From Petrosia ficiformis (lineage: Eukaryota > Porifera > Demospongiae > Haplosclerida > Petrosiidae): a stretch of DNA of 64,000 bases. The DNA lies in NCBI GenBank assembly GCA_947044365.1, contig OX345647.1:3784501-3848500 (forward strand), given 5' to 3'. The notes under the pieces were generated by a model that was given only the letters and a program-made list of their open reading frames with translations, was not told the origin of the DNA and ran no database searches. This document shows, in pieces, positions 27,623 to 37,290 of this stretch. The stretch's first letter is position 1. Each line of letters opens with the position of its first letter. Both the position numbers and the translations under genes were made by a program.

Positions 27623-27791
27623 AGAAGCATTGATATCATTGTTAGAATATATGTGTGTGTGTAACCTAACTCACTTTGAATATCTGTCCACTGGGATATT
27701 CTTGCAGTATATTGGAGATCATCTGATACAATGGGGGTCTTCTCTGACCGAATGTTTCTCCAACAGGGTGAACTGGAGACAATCCAGCCAT
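8886..27791 (-). CDS. Gene A: sacsin-type GHKL ATPase – ZU5 – CARD-like protein, about 4,527 aa
   Basis: Giant intracellular protein, apparently intact. Eighteen exons: 27675-27791, 25696-25972, 14920-25497, 14592-14681, 14451-14534, 14262-14339, 13935-14099, 12266-12430, 11932-12114, 11704-11841, 11118-11645, 10730-11065, 10540-10652, 10163-10303, 9930-10110, 9412-9450 and 8886-9256 cover 17; I did not find an eighteenth. The coding sum is 13,584 nt, exactly 4,528 codons, and nearly all introns are phase 1. Residues 1-3657 form three sacsin repeats, each with a GHKL ATPase fold: N-boxes at about 40-49 (IIQNADDAR), N1385 (MIQNADDAE) and N2401 (LLLNADDAK), with G-boxes such as KFGIGFNSVYHIT. 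Residues 3658-3958 are charged, coiled-coil-prone linkers. ZU5 lies at about 3980-4105 (ILPEGTELVSAVYAITVSK). An acidic exon spans 4135-4246. The final 123 residues are a helical CARD/death-fold candidate. The sacsin UBL, DnaJ and HEPN parts are absent. Signalling function is inferred. Confidence 0.85.
9513..9690. repeat. Two hairpin repeats with a gagccc/gagggc core, in an intron of gene A
   Basis: One imperfect hairpin (9513-9597) has arms around gtgctatatctgatttataa and a gagcccga...ctgagggcaag core. A second, degraded half follows (9632-9690: ggccctcaggctcat, ggcactc). The design matches the perfect hairpin at 63932-63995, so these appear to be members of one palindromic repeat family. 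Confidence 0.6.
10304..10539 (-). other. GC–AG intron in gene A
   Basis: The exon ending at 10540 stops at CTAGAG and the intron starts GCAAGT, not GT. The frame is phase 0 on both sides (acceptor tatatag, then TAT GCA). Gene B has the same GCAAGT at 49911-49916. This is a textbook non-canonical GC–AG donor context (AG|GCAAGT). Confidence 0.7.
11118..11645 (-). other. ZU5 domain exon of gene A
   Basis: A single 176-codon exon carries the whole ZU5 fold: FQWKECGFCLRVSQGTLSL, a Cys-Glu-Val strand, ILPEGTELVSAVYAITVSK, TIELQHCVDI and a late FCNVAIL strand. The exon ends in an acidic Asp/Glu/Ser tail. ZU5 domains sit before UPA and death domains in UNC5, ankyrins and PIDD. The exons just downstream (9930-10303) could hold a UPA-like beta domain, but I cannot recognise it securely. 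Confidence 0.75.
12981..13240. repeat. Dispersed repeat, copy 2, in an intron of gene A
   Basis: Colinear with 6490-6771. It lies in the 1.5-kb intron between exons 13935-14099 and 12266-12430, which is the second-longest intron of gene A and is otherwise filled by short repeats. Confidence 0.7.
13333..13570. mobile_element. Small TIR element (MITE-like) in an intron of gene A
   Basis: About 238 bp bounded by inverted repeats of about 20 bp (accacagtgtttttgataa on the left, ttatcaaaaactctggtgt on the right), next to gta/tac at both edges. No coding capacity. Confidence 0.5.
13609..13704. pseudogene. Inverted/palindromic relic of a linker exon
   Basis: Plus-strand bases 13609-13655 match, on the opposite strand, the start of the gene B linker exon at 51084-51176. 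The adjacent 13665-13704 match the same exon in normal orientation. Together they make a palindrome (13636-13704, arms ctggaagt / acttccag). Gene A does not use this exon; its equivalent is 11704-11841, with a different first half. Confidence 0.6.
13935..14099 (-). other. Fused linker exon of gene A
   Basis: One 55-codon exon that in gene B is two exons (51577-51720 and 51323-51418) separated by an intron. The first half matches the B exon up to GAAATGGAGGA and the second half matches the next B exon from GAGACTAGTACT. The join is in frame, so the intron and some flanking coding sequence were removed by an in-frame deletion. A second linker pair (12266-12430 and 11932-12114) keeps the two-exon form. 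Confidence 0.7.
26290..26335. repeat. (AT)n microsatellite in intron 1 of gene A
   Basis: About 22 AT dinucleotides, immediately beside the TIR element that starts at 26347. Confidence 0.95.
26347..27585. mobile_element. 1.24-kb TIR transposon, non-autonomous, in intron 1 of gene A
   Basis: The ends are inverted: left GCGTGGGCAATTGTGGGCCA, right (reverse complement) GGGTGGGGCATTGTGGGCC, each flanked by TA (26345-26346 and 27586-27587). A second gggccac motif lies at 26523. No transposase frame is present; a 73-residue frame at 26911-27132 has no motif. The matching intron of gene C (43508-44564) lacks this element and carries a different one, so insertion followed the duplication, or it was lost from C. 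Confidence 0.7.
27208..27264. repeat. Near-perfect 57-bp palindrome
   Basis: Arms of 27 nt (gagatagtttcaattg onward) with one mismatch and a 3-nt loop. It is nested in the TIR element in intron 1 of gene A and would form a long hairpin in RNA or single-stranded DNA. It may be a separate tiny palindromic element. Confidence 0.85.
27586..27624. repeat. (CT)n–(AT)n compound microsatellite
   Basis: About ten CT units followed by about eight AT units, directly at the right edge of the TIR element. Confidence 0.9.
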
Positions 27792-27817
27792 TATGTGTAT
27801 GCTTCCTCCCCGGAAAA

Positions 27818-27834
27818 AGGGAGGGTCTAAAAAT
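27818..27834 (-). promoter_or_regulatory. Conserved block just upstream of the gene A start
   Basis: The sequence agggagggtctaaaaata (plus strand) lies about 27 nt upstream of the ATG at 27789-27791. The same block occurs at 44741-44757 upstream of the gene C ATG, although C has about 35 nt of extra sequence between block and ATG. Conservation amid diverged flanks suggests a core promoter or 5' leader element. This is inference only. Confidence 0.35.
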
Positions 27835-28159
27835 ATACGGATCGTATGTTGAGACCACACCTTGAGCTATAGGTGCACGTGCATTTTAATTGTGATATGA
27901 GTTTAGCACAAATGTATGTTTATCCTATATATGTTAATACGAATGAAATTTAGCTCTATTCCTTGCATACTGCATGTGTCTAGCTATTTTCAATTTTTCT
28001 AATATGAACTGATGTTTCTGCTATAGCAAAGGTCACTTCCAGATTATCAGTTGTAATAATAATTGAAACATTTCGGCTTGTTTCCATGTTGCTAGCTTCT
28101 CAATTGAAGAATATTCTGTTATCAGGTTTATGCTATAATTATGCTTATGGTGAGAATTT

Positions 28160-28515
28160 ACCTCAAATGTTTCAAGGATACATAATTACAATAATACAAA
28201 ACTATAACTAGATATCATTTTATGCAAAAACAGAAACTGAAGAGGACGTTTGAACAAAGAAAAAATGTTTTGACAAACTTCATAACTGTAGGTACAATAT
28301 GGAAAGTACAATATTAAAATTAGTACTACTTTTGATTCGTCTGCTGCTCATTAAAATGACATGTATCTTCTGTATGCTACAGTAAATAAATAAAAGAGAA
28401 CAAGAATCATGAAATCCACAAAATTCTTGATAATAGTTATGATATTATATTTTACTAATACATGATGTTGTCCTAAATAAACATACTTCTTTTTAAAGCT
28501 AAAGGGTGTTTTCAG
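28160..28515. repeat. Duplicated intergenic block, copy upstream of gene A
   Basis: Colinear with 44845-45217, upstream of gene C. Shared landmarks are ttcaaggatacataatta, the region around tgctcatta and ctaaagggtgttttca. It marks the edge of the large tandem-duplication unit. A short shared open frame (ATG AGC, then Arg/Gln-rich, minus strand) is visible in both copies but too short to call. It may hold the 3' end of the upstream gene or a promoter. Confidence 0.65.
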
Positions 28516-28694
28516 TCACTGCTATTAATCACTATACTACACCACCGGTTACATTTCAGGTACCTTTGAAACGTAACTGTCATCTCCAAAACAATTTGTT
28601 TGGAGGGAAAATAGGAAGTTCTAATTTAATTCTTTGGAGGATTGTCATGTAAGTCATATCACAATTGTATGTTATATAGTACTACATGTCTTAC

Positions 28695-29050
28695 CAAACA
28701 TAAGTCCAGCCTCTTTGCCAATGTTTCAAAGGTTACACGTTCTCCATTTTCAGGCAAATTTGGAACATAAGTGGATGTAGACACTGTAGATTCTTGGCTG
28801 TCCTTCTGATCAATATGTGGAAATTTTTTGTGTAAAGAAAGTAGTTTTTTAGCTAGTGATTTTTTAGAGGATTCATCTTCTTTGTCTTCTCTCTTTTTGA
28901 TCCATTCCATTATCATTTGGAAAACACACCACCATTTCATTTCCTCATCAGGTGGTTTCAAATTCAGTTCATTACCAAAGGCACTGATGACCTCTATAGG
29001 GTAAGACCCAATTACTTTTGCTGGCATCATTATATTATCTTGAGAGAGAT
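28695..29050 (-). other. Death-like domain exon at the end of gene C
   Basis: Phase-1 exon beginning LSQDNIMMPAKVIGSYPIEV, with WWCVFQMIMEWIKKRED and a final LAKRLDL helix; the donor GTAAGA follows at 28694. It is clearly related to the exon 1391-1690 of the P-loop gene (LSQDDVMMVAKEISSY, then WWIISNLIMDWIAKRE, then LARSLDI), with the same phase and start. So the same death-like module ends two otherwise different genes. The terminal stop-bearing exon after the donor was not identified. Confidence 0.65.
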
Positions 29051-29348
29051 CTGTAGAAAATTAATAAAATTTCAGAAATCAATAATATTTTGATTTTAAT
29101 GTTTACAAGGGCTGTCCAATTACTTAAGTGATTTATAGCACTTTAAATGCAAGAATCTTTGATTATATTTCTGCCTATATGCAAACAATTAATAATTAAA
29201 GCTCCACCCGAATAAATGAATCAAGAATAAACTCAAAGATAAATCCTTAAATTATCTGTCATTAGAGTTAATTCAGAAAACTGTTCACAAAAAGATGTAA
29301 CATTCAGATCTGATTGAACTGATGAACATATTTGGAAATAATGTATAC

Positions 29349-29351
<3 letters not shown>

Positions 29352-29414
<63 letters not shown>
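29352..29414. repeat. (AT)n microsatellite
   Basis: About 31 AT units, located just downstream of linker exon 29428-29517 of gene C. Confidence 0.95.
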
Positions 29415-29417
<3 letters not shown>

Positions 29418-30291
29418 ATTAACTCACTTTCAGTGCTACTTTGAATTATAGAGATATTAGTCTCTGATTCTGGCAAAGAGAAATCATTCTCATGTTCTAT
29501 ATTAGTAGTCTTAGCTCCTATAATACAAATACAACATAATTTGTGTATATATCATAATCACACAAAACATTTTGTATAGATGTCTATTAGCATACAAACA
29601 GTACATAAAAGATCTACTTTACAAAAAAACAGATAATCAAACTTGTATTACAATATAATACACACCTTCAAATGAAATGTGCTGGAATTCATTTGTTACA
29701 ATTGGATCATCCTTCGTTTTTACCGTCATGTCTGTGCTATAGGATGCTCCTTGATAGCTAACATTCTTGTGTTCGAAACTTGTTGCTTTGGAATTAAAAA
29801 AAGGTGAATACACATTTTAAACATGAATGAATATTCAATTAGAGAAAATAAAGCATTTGTTACAAACATTTTTGTAACAGAAATATTTCACCACATAATG
29901 AAACAAAATTATTAAATTAATATAATAAACTACTATCTTGTTTCGCTGTTTCAGAATGTCCATTTCCAATGCCATTTATAATTATAATCTAAATGCATCT
30001 CATGAAATTCTGACAAAATTCTGATAAATGTGATTGTAGGAAAGGCATCACCAGCCAGCGCTTTAAATCACATAATGCACATGCCCTTTTATGCATACAT
30101 ACAACATTAACATAAACATAATAATACTTATAATTAAGTATTAGTTAACGAGGTTGGGGTTATAAAGGTTCAGGTTACATAATGTACAAGTGCATTATGT
30201 AATCGAGATCCACCTCAAAACGGTAGTATAAGTGTTTTATTGCAAATTGACTTAATGCACAAACTCTTGAAGATAAAAGATGTTAAATATA

Positions 30292-30745
30292 TTAAGGTTG
30301 TCCAATGGGTAAAAATCTTAAACAGTGGGTACCCTAGCAAATTTAACATGTGTGAAAATGATTATTACTGCAATCTTAAGATGTGGTCAAGGGGTGTCTA
30401 ACCATGGTTAATACCATGCGTGTTTCAAACACTCACCTTGCTACCTTCTTGTGACTAAGAAAGAGCAATTTGGTATCTACTGCTTTCTTGGAAAATATTC
30501 CATTCCAGTCAGGAAATTAGAATCCTGATTTATTTAAATTGAACTTTTAAAGCTGAAATGCAAGTATTCAGATTGAAACTTCAAAGTTAATTGATAAATT
30601 GTACTTAGTTATTCATTTCCCTACATGCAATCTACTCTCATATTTTGTATTGTAGCTTAGAAGATCTATAATCATGAATAACACTAAAATTCCTGTGGGT
30701 TAAGAAATTAAACTGGGTATATCTGGTACCCATGGACAACCCTAG
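30292..30745. mobile_element. TIR element beside the last sacsin exon of gene C
   Basis: The ends are inverted: left aaggttgtccaatgggta, right (reverse complement) agggttgtccatgggtacc. It spans about 450 bp with no coding capacity. It lies in the intron directly after the donor at 30761. Confidence 0.6.
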
Positions 30746-30761
30746 AATATATATTATTCAC

Positions 30762-32380
30762 CTTCCTGATGACTGTCTTCACATTCAATAACAGAAATTG
30801 GTTTCTCTTTATTCAGCATTACTTTAGTTAGCTCTTGTCCTTTGACTTCATTTTCTGGGACAATAGTGATGAACCTGTACAGATCTAAAACTGACACTGT
30901 TTCCCCTTTGGGTTCTTGCTCATTCAGGAGAATCTTGTATCTTGTCATAGTAGGCTCTGAAGAAGTTGATTCTTCACCAGTGAGTTCATTTTCCCATACT
31001 GAATATTGATATAAGACAATGGCCCAGACAAATATTTGTGCTGATGTTTTGTAAACCACCCATTCCTTGGGACGGAAAATATGATTCTTATCTCTGTCCC
31101 GTATATGGTATAATTCCTTGGGACCTAATTTGGGAGTGTACAAACCCTCCTCCTCCTCCTCCTCCTCCTCTTCTTCTAACTGTAACTGAACTTCAAAATT
31201 ATAGTGATCATACAGTGACTGAATTTCTTCAACACATTTGATTTTTAAGCATTCACTAATACCTGGTATTAACTTCAAAAATGTTGTGAGATTGAGCTGC
31301 AAACTTCTTGCTACTTCTATACACAGAGACTGTGTTAACTCTTTTATTAACGGAGAGGTTACTTGAGTCTTCTTGGTTGCATATAGTGTGTAATCATTGT
31401 TTACATTTTGAAAAACAAAATCAGGAGAAATTGTTCCTATGTTAACTGTCAAATACACATTAGCCTGTATGTAAACTTGTAACACCAATAATGTTCACAT
31501 TATTCAATAGCTCTAGCAAAGTGGAAACGAATGTTGAAGCATGTTTGCTAGATAAATCATACCGTTGTACAATGAGTGGCAGAAGTTGTTCCAGATGTGG
31601 AAGAAGTCTTTTCAATTGGTTCATATGTAGATACAGTGGACACTCGTTTACATCTACAATGGGATTCAATACACTCTCGTAACAGATAAGAGACATTCCT
31701 TTAGGTCTTATTTCTCCTGGAACTCTGAGACAGATGTCTTTTTCTATCATACTTCTTTCAGAAGTAGAATAAAACCTGGTTGTGCTCTCAAGTTGCCTTG
31801 TTCGAAATGGCTGTTGAGGCCATGTGTCAGGTGGTATCCGAAAAAGAGAATATGGTGCATCTATGAAATTGAATTCTCTTAACTCTTTTGGCCTGTATCT
31901 GGTACTATCAGCAAATACAAGGTTAGTAGAATTAATCAATTGCCAAGTTTTCCAGTTGGTGATGCAAGGAAGCTGAGCTCCTGGACTAAATCTTCACTTC
32001 TTTTGTCATATCCTGTGAGTGTTGTCGCTATCTGTCTAAGTTTCAGTATGGCATGTCGTACAGTTTGTAATTCATTAAGACCAAGAGGTGTGTCATTAAA
32101 CTTTCTTTTTATCTTTGCTAACACATGCTGAATATGTTTCACACCAATAGTATCACAGACACCCATGATTTCAAGAGAGAAATCAATTTGACTCAAATAG
32201 TATGGTTTTCGATTGATATAAGGAATTAATGTTTCGTCTTCAAGTGAAAGAAGTTTCACTACCTCTATTGGCTTCACCAAGACAGGTTTCCTGGGCTCAA
32301 TGACATCAGCAGAAACTGGAATACAAGGAATATCATGAAGTTTCTTTATCAAATTCTCAACTTTGTGTTTCTGCAAATAT
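30762..32380 (-). pseudogene. Sacsin-like C-terminal tail, present only in gene C
   Basis: After the third repeat this copy continues from IPCIPVSADVIEPRKPVLVK through QLINSTNLVFADS, a poly-Glu tract and KEWVVYKTSAQIFVWAIVLY, then YKILL and VSVLDLYRF. Vertebrate sacsin has a similar segment ending in a DLYKF-type motif before its DnaJ domain. Two frame shifts interrupt it (near 31970 and 31485). In genes A and B the chain leaves this path at IPG(F/V)SVFIQSIED, so they share a deletion of about 500-540 codons. Confidence 0.65.
31145..31176 (-). repeat. (GAG)n / poly-Glu coding microsatellite
   Basis: Trinucleotide run encoding about ten consecutive Glu residues within the sacsin-like tail of gene C. 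Confidence 0.95.
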
Positions 32381-35300
32381 GAAATATTATCAATCATCAC
32401 ATTAGAAAGATAAGCTCGTGTAGGAGTATCATCTTCAGCTTTCTCAGTATACTCAGGATTATATGTGGAGAATAGTTCAAATTTAGAGAGGCCAGTTTTG
32501 GAAATGTTGATGATATTTTGGTATACATCATTAGTGTCTGGAGAAGTTATAACTCTAAGTCTTGTTAGAACTGTCTTATATTTATCATCATTTAAATCTT
32601 GTATATTAGATGGAAGTTTCACAACTGGTTTAATTGTCCATACTAGAGATGCGCAATCAAATACTACTGCTTCGTTTAGTTTAGTAAGGCCAATATCAAG
32701 ATGTGGAAATCTATGTGGAGGTTGACAGGGAGCCTTAATCCAACTGAAAGCATGTAAACTGGCAACCTGTACAAAACAAATATCTCCTATTTCAGATAAA
32801 TAGTATGCATTATCTGATGAGTTATACCACACTTTTCCCTTTTCTGAGAATAGGTACTGGATTAAAACATCAGAAGCTTTACCAAGATCTTTATGATTAC
32901 CTTTAGAAATTTGTTTACAAAACTTCCTATATTCATCAAATGTAACTGTAACTCGAAGTCCAAGATAACGAAAAAAATCCATCCATTCTTCTTCTCTATA
33001 CTCTTCACTTAGGAAAAGAAACTCATCAGGAAATGTAGTAAAGATGGGAATAGTGTGATCACAAAATTCTTTAATGGGTAAAAGCTGAAGTGGGTTTTTT
33101 GGAGACTGTAAACATGCCAATTCTTTAAGGCTTGCTATAAATGTACGTGCATGATGTCCTCTTTGATAGTAGAGCTGGACATCATGTTTAACTTCCTGAT
33201 ACAGATGATCTCTTATGTAAAGTAAGTGTTGCTTTCTTTCATCATCTGTGAGAGTATGAAATTGTGGAAAAATGAGTTGCATATAGATACCCCTTTGATC
33301 CAATTGTGACCCCAGTAACGAAAAGTCATTCCCACATAATTTTCTCCATGAACCATAGTATTCTAAGAATACAACTGTGTCACTAGGAGCCCATTTGTCA
33401 TAGCCTGCACTACAGAAATCTAGTGGCCACAAGTAAACCTTCTTTCCTGTTAGAATTGTCAACTCTCCCTGTATTGTCTTGAATAAAGGTAATGCTTTGA
33501 TCTGATTTATTATTTGATCATCATGTCTGTAGTGTGTTCTACTAAGATAAAGTAAATTTTGATAATAACGTCTGTAGATTGTTTTACTAAGATAGGATAG
33601 TAAACTATCAATATCATCATTACTTGAACTCAAATTATCAAGTATATTCTGTTGACAGTGCGTGTGATACAGTACAGACAGAATGCGATCATATTCTTTC
33701 ATTTCTGGACAATATTTCAGAATAGATGAATTAGTTATGTTTTTGTCATCAAGCACAGGAAAACCAAGACTATTCAAACAGAGAAAGCCTTCTTTTCTAT
33801 AACCTCAAAGTCTGAAGGTTTTACAATGGGAAGAACTGGACTGCATGAATTGTACAAGTGCTTGTTAGTGGCTGGAAGAAGTGCCCATGATTTAACTATT
33901 GATTCTTGATGATTTTTAAACAAAGTATCTTTTTTTGATGAGATGCACTCCCAAATTTGTTGTAAAGTTTCCATTTTCAGAAGTTCATCAGAGTTATTTA
34001 CATCTTTGTTGTTTAACTCTGACGGAAAATTATCTTCAAACAAACTGTTTATCATGGTGAAATGTATATCCTTTGACGACAGGAAGTATGAAGAATGTAG
34101 TGGTTCATCAATCAAGGATGGGTGTAGAAACATTGACAGACTGTTGTAGAATAGGTGTACAAAACGACTACGTATTGATTTACAATCCTCATCAAAATAT
34201 CTCAAGTGGTTATCAGCTGTAAGTAATAAAGGATATCCAAAAGGAGTTTTAGGAAACATATATTCAGTTTGAATTAACTTGGTAGTGTACAACATATACC
34301 AGAGGAACTTAATGAAGTCTTCTTTGTTCTAAAAGGTGTTTGTTCAATATGACATGGGCATCTATGTAGGAGAATGTGACAATGATGAGAACAGTAAAAG
34401 GTATAAACTGAAGCTGGGCTTACAATGGCTGGTTCATACTCTTGTAAGTGTTTGTAAAGCCTATATGGAGCACATGTTAATACCATTTGTATTCTACGTA
34501 AGATTGAAATTATATATATCTTTTTCTCTTGGCTGAAAATAAGCTTGATGAAATGTTTCATCATCATTTAGAACATTCCATTTTACTTTAACTTTATCTT
34601 TGTTTCCTGTTGTCACAAAGATTTCTGAGGCCAGAATGTCAGGATTTTCCAGCCAGAGTTTCTGAAACACAGACTGTGCCATGACCACACAGTTTGTATT
34701 TAATGGTTTGGGTTTATGAGAAGTCAATTGCGCATCATCAGGAAATAGGTCATAATATTGATTAATATTATGGTAAAACTGGTTTCCATCTTCATATGGC
34801 CTATCACTGATGTAATGATCACAAGCTTTAATAAGAAAATGAACGTAAGATGAAGAAATAGCTTCCATAAGATTATCATTCCATTCCTTCTTTTCATCTT
34901 GTCCTTCAGTATCTCCTGACCAAAGTGAACGACGATTACTACTCAATACAAACTGACCATTAATGTGAACTGGGAGACCAGATAGTTCTGGTAATGGTAG
35001 AAAACAAAATATCTTTCCTGATGGATTGCCACTGATATCTAATGAAGCTGCTATACCATGTTTTGGGAGGACTTGACTCATATATCTCCATTTCTGAGAA
35101 GGATTTTGAATGTCTCCTACTCCTCGTTGAATAAGCCACTTCTCTGTGAGTGTAGTATACTCTTGATGAAGACTATGTGTCTTTGATGGTGAACCAAGAT
35201 ACATCTTTAGTAAAGATTTGTCCTCTTTAGATTCAATGCATAATGGATATGTGACTACATGAGGTTTTTTGGTCCTTTTGAATTCTCGTAAATTCTTGAA

Positions 35301-36730
35301 CAATTCATCATGACTCTGCATTGCTTGATCACTAAGATGAGCTTCATAATTTGCTTTCAACTGAAATTCATTAGATCGATCATCAATTACATAGTAATGA
35401 AACTCTGTTATGTGGTTAAGAAATAGAAGGGCTTCTTTAATCATTGGAACCCACTCATTTAGCATACGCTCCAACCTTTCAGCTGTTAGTGGTTCTGTCT
35501 TCACTATATCATCAATTATGTTTGACTTTAGTATCTGCTCTTTGGTATATCTCAGTGGAAAGCGAAACAGAGAACCAGTCTGGAGACCTGATGGTTGGTT
35601 AGGAAGTGGTTCATCTTGTAAATATGCATTACGTAAATCAGACATAGCAACCCAGAAATCGTTTTCTAGGTTATTATAACATCTTCCAGGATTACTAATA
35701 TTAGCTCCTGGTATGTAGTAACAGTGTGGATCAAACACACACAAGGTATTCCCTCCTGTAATGAAACTAGGACAGTCAGTGATATGATAGACAATATTGA
35801 ACCCAATACTAAACTGTCCTATTGACTCTGGATCATCTCGTTTTGATCCAAGACCCAGTTTCTGGATTCCTTCTATATCTTTCTCTGTGAAGTTTGCATC
35901 ATTCCAAACTAATAGAGCTGGTCCTTGAAGCTCCTCCCATTCTTCCGAAGGTATTTGCTGTGTATCATGCCTCCTCTTATCAAGAATAACACACATCTTA
36001 GTGGCTTTAGCATCATCAGCATTCTGTAATAACTCTTTGATTAGTGTAACATCAAGAGGGTAATCTCGAAGAATATTCTTGATCCGCTGTGTCAATTCTT
36101 CTCGTTGTCCGAATGCTATGCCACCAAACTCTTGACTTCCTGTGACATATTTGTTCAAGAATTGACTTCGTATTTGCTTCACTCCCAAATAAAGAGCTAT
36201 TTCTCTGTTAAGAGTTGAATGAACTAGTACACACTCCTTACCAACTGCTAACCATGGTGAATCATTGTGTGACAGTTCAGTAGCTGGATACAGAGTATAA
36301 CTGTTATCTGGTAAAACAACATCTAATTCATTCAGATCTTTCATATTTTCAGCTATATTATGGTTCAATTCATCCACAACTGCATCTACTATTTTATGAC
36401 AGCTATCAGGAAGAGTCTCCTTTCCATATTGTTGATACATTTCGTCCAAAACACCAATTAACTTCTTGACACCAAATCTGCGTTCAATGCATAAAACATT
36501 AATTAGCGACTTTCTCTCTGATAACATAGAAGGTAGTTCAAACAAGTATGGTCCATTTTCTCTCCAATCTCTAGCTACGTTTTCTGGACTAGTAAAGCAG
36601 TTTCCTGTCCAAATGAATGGTTTATTTCGAAAAGTAATTAATGTTTTCTCAGTTTCAGTAGGTTCTTGTGGTTTCTCTACTTCCTTTGAAGTCGCAAGAT
36701 AAGAATATGTTGGCCTTTCCAATTCCAATT

Positions 36731-37290
36731 TTTTTTCCAAAGCTTCGTATGATATACGACATATGTACTCGACTATATTACACTTGTCAGAGTCTTCAAC
36801 CATACTAGATTCAAATGTATCAATAAGGGATTTGAAATGTACTAGGATATCATTAAGACTCAATGTGGTTTGAAATCCAAGGTGAATATGTAATGACCTT
36901 GATATTTCACCACAACCTCCTTTATCAGATAATTTTGTATTTACTAAAAGTTTCTGACTGCCCAACATGAAACAATTGTTTTTCAATTTCCATTTGCCTG
37001 AGTAGAACATTTTTTTCCAAAGCTTCGTATGATATACGACATATGTACTCCACTATATTACACTTGTCAGAGTCTTCGACCATACTAGATTCAAATGTAT
37101 CAATAAGGGATTTGAAATGTACTAGGATATCATTAAGACTTGATGTGGTTTGAAATCCAAGGTGAATATGTAATGACCTTGATATTTCACCACAACCTCC
37201 TTTATCAGATAATTTTGTATTTACTAAAAGTTTCTGACTGCCCAACATGAAACAATTGTTTTTCAATTTCCATTTGCCTGAGTAGAACAT
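36731..37290. repeat. 280-bp tandem duplication inside gene C
   Basis: Units 36731-37010 and 37011-37290 are nearly identical; I see about four differences. Both run from ttttttccaaagcttcg to agtagaacat. The period of 280 is not a multiple of three, so the duplication breaks the reading frame. Genes A and B have a single copy. Confidence 0.95.

Noticed and set aside
27532..27858. Minus-strand frame 27532-27858 overlapping exon 1 of gene A
   Set aside because: It reads through a CT/AT microsatellite in another frame. The frame that gives the sacsin-type start FGQRRPPLYQM and the GTGAGT donor is the real one.
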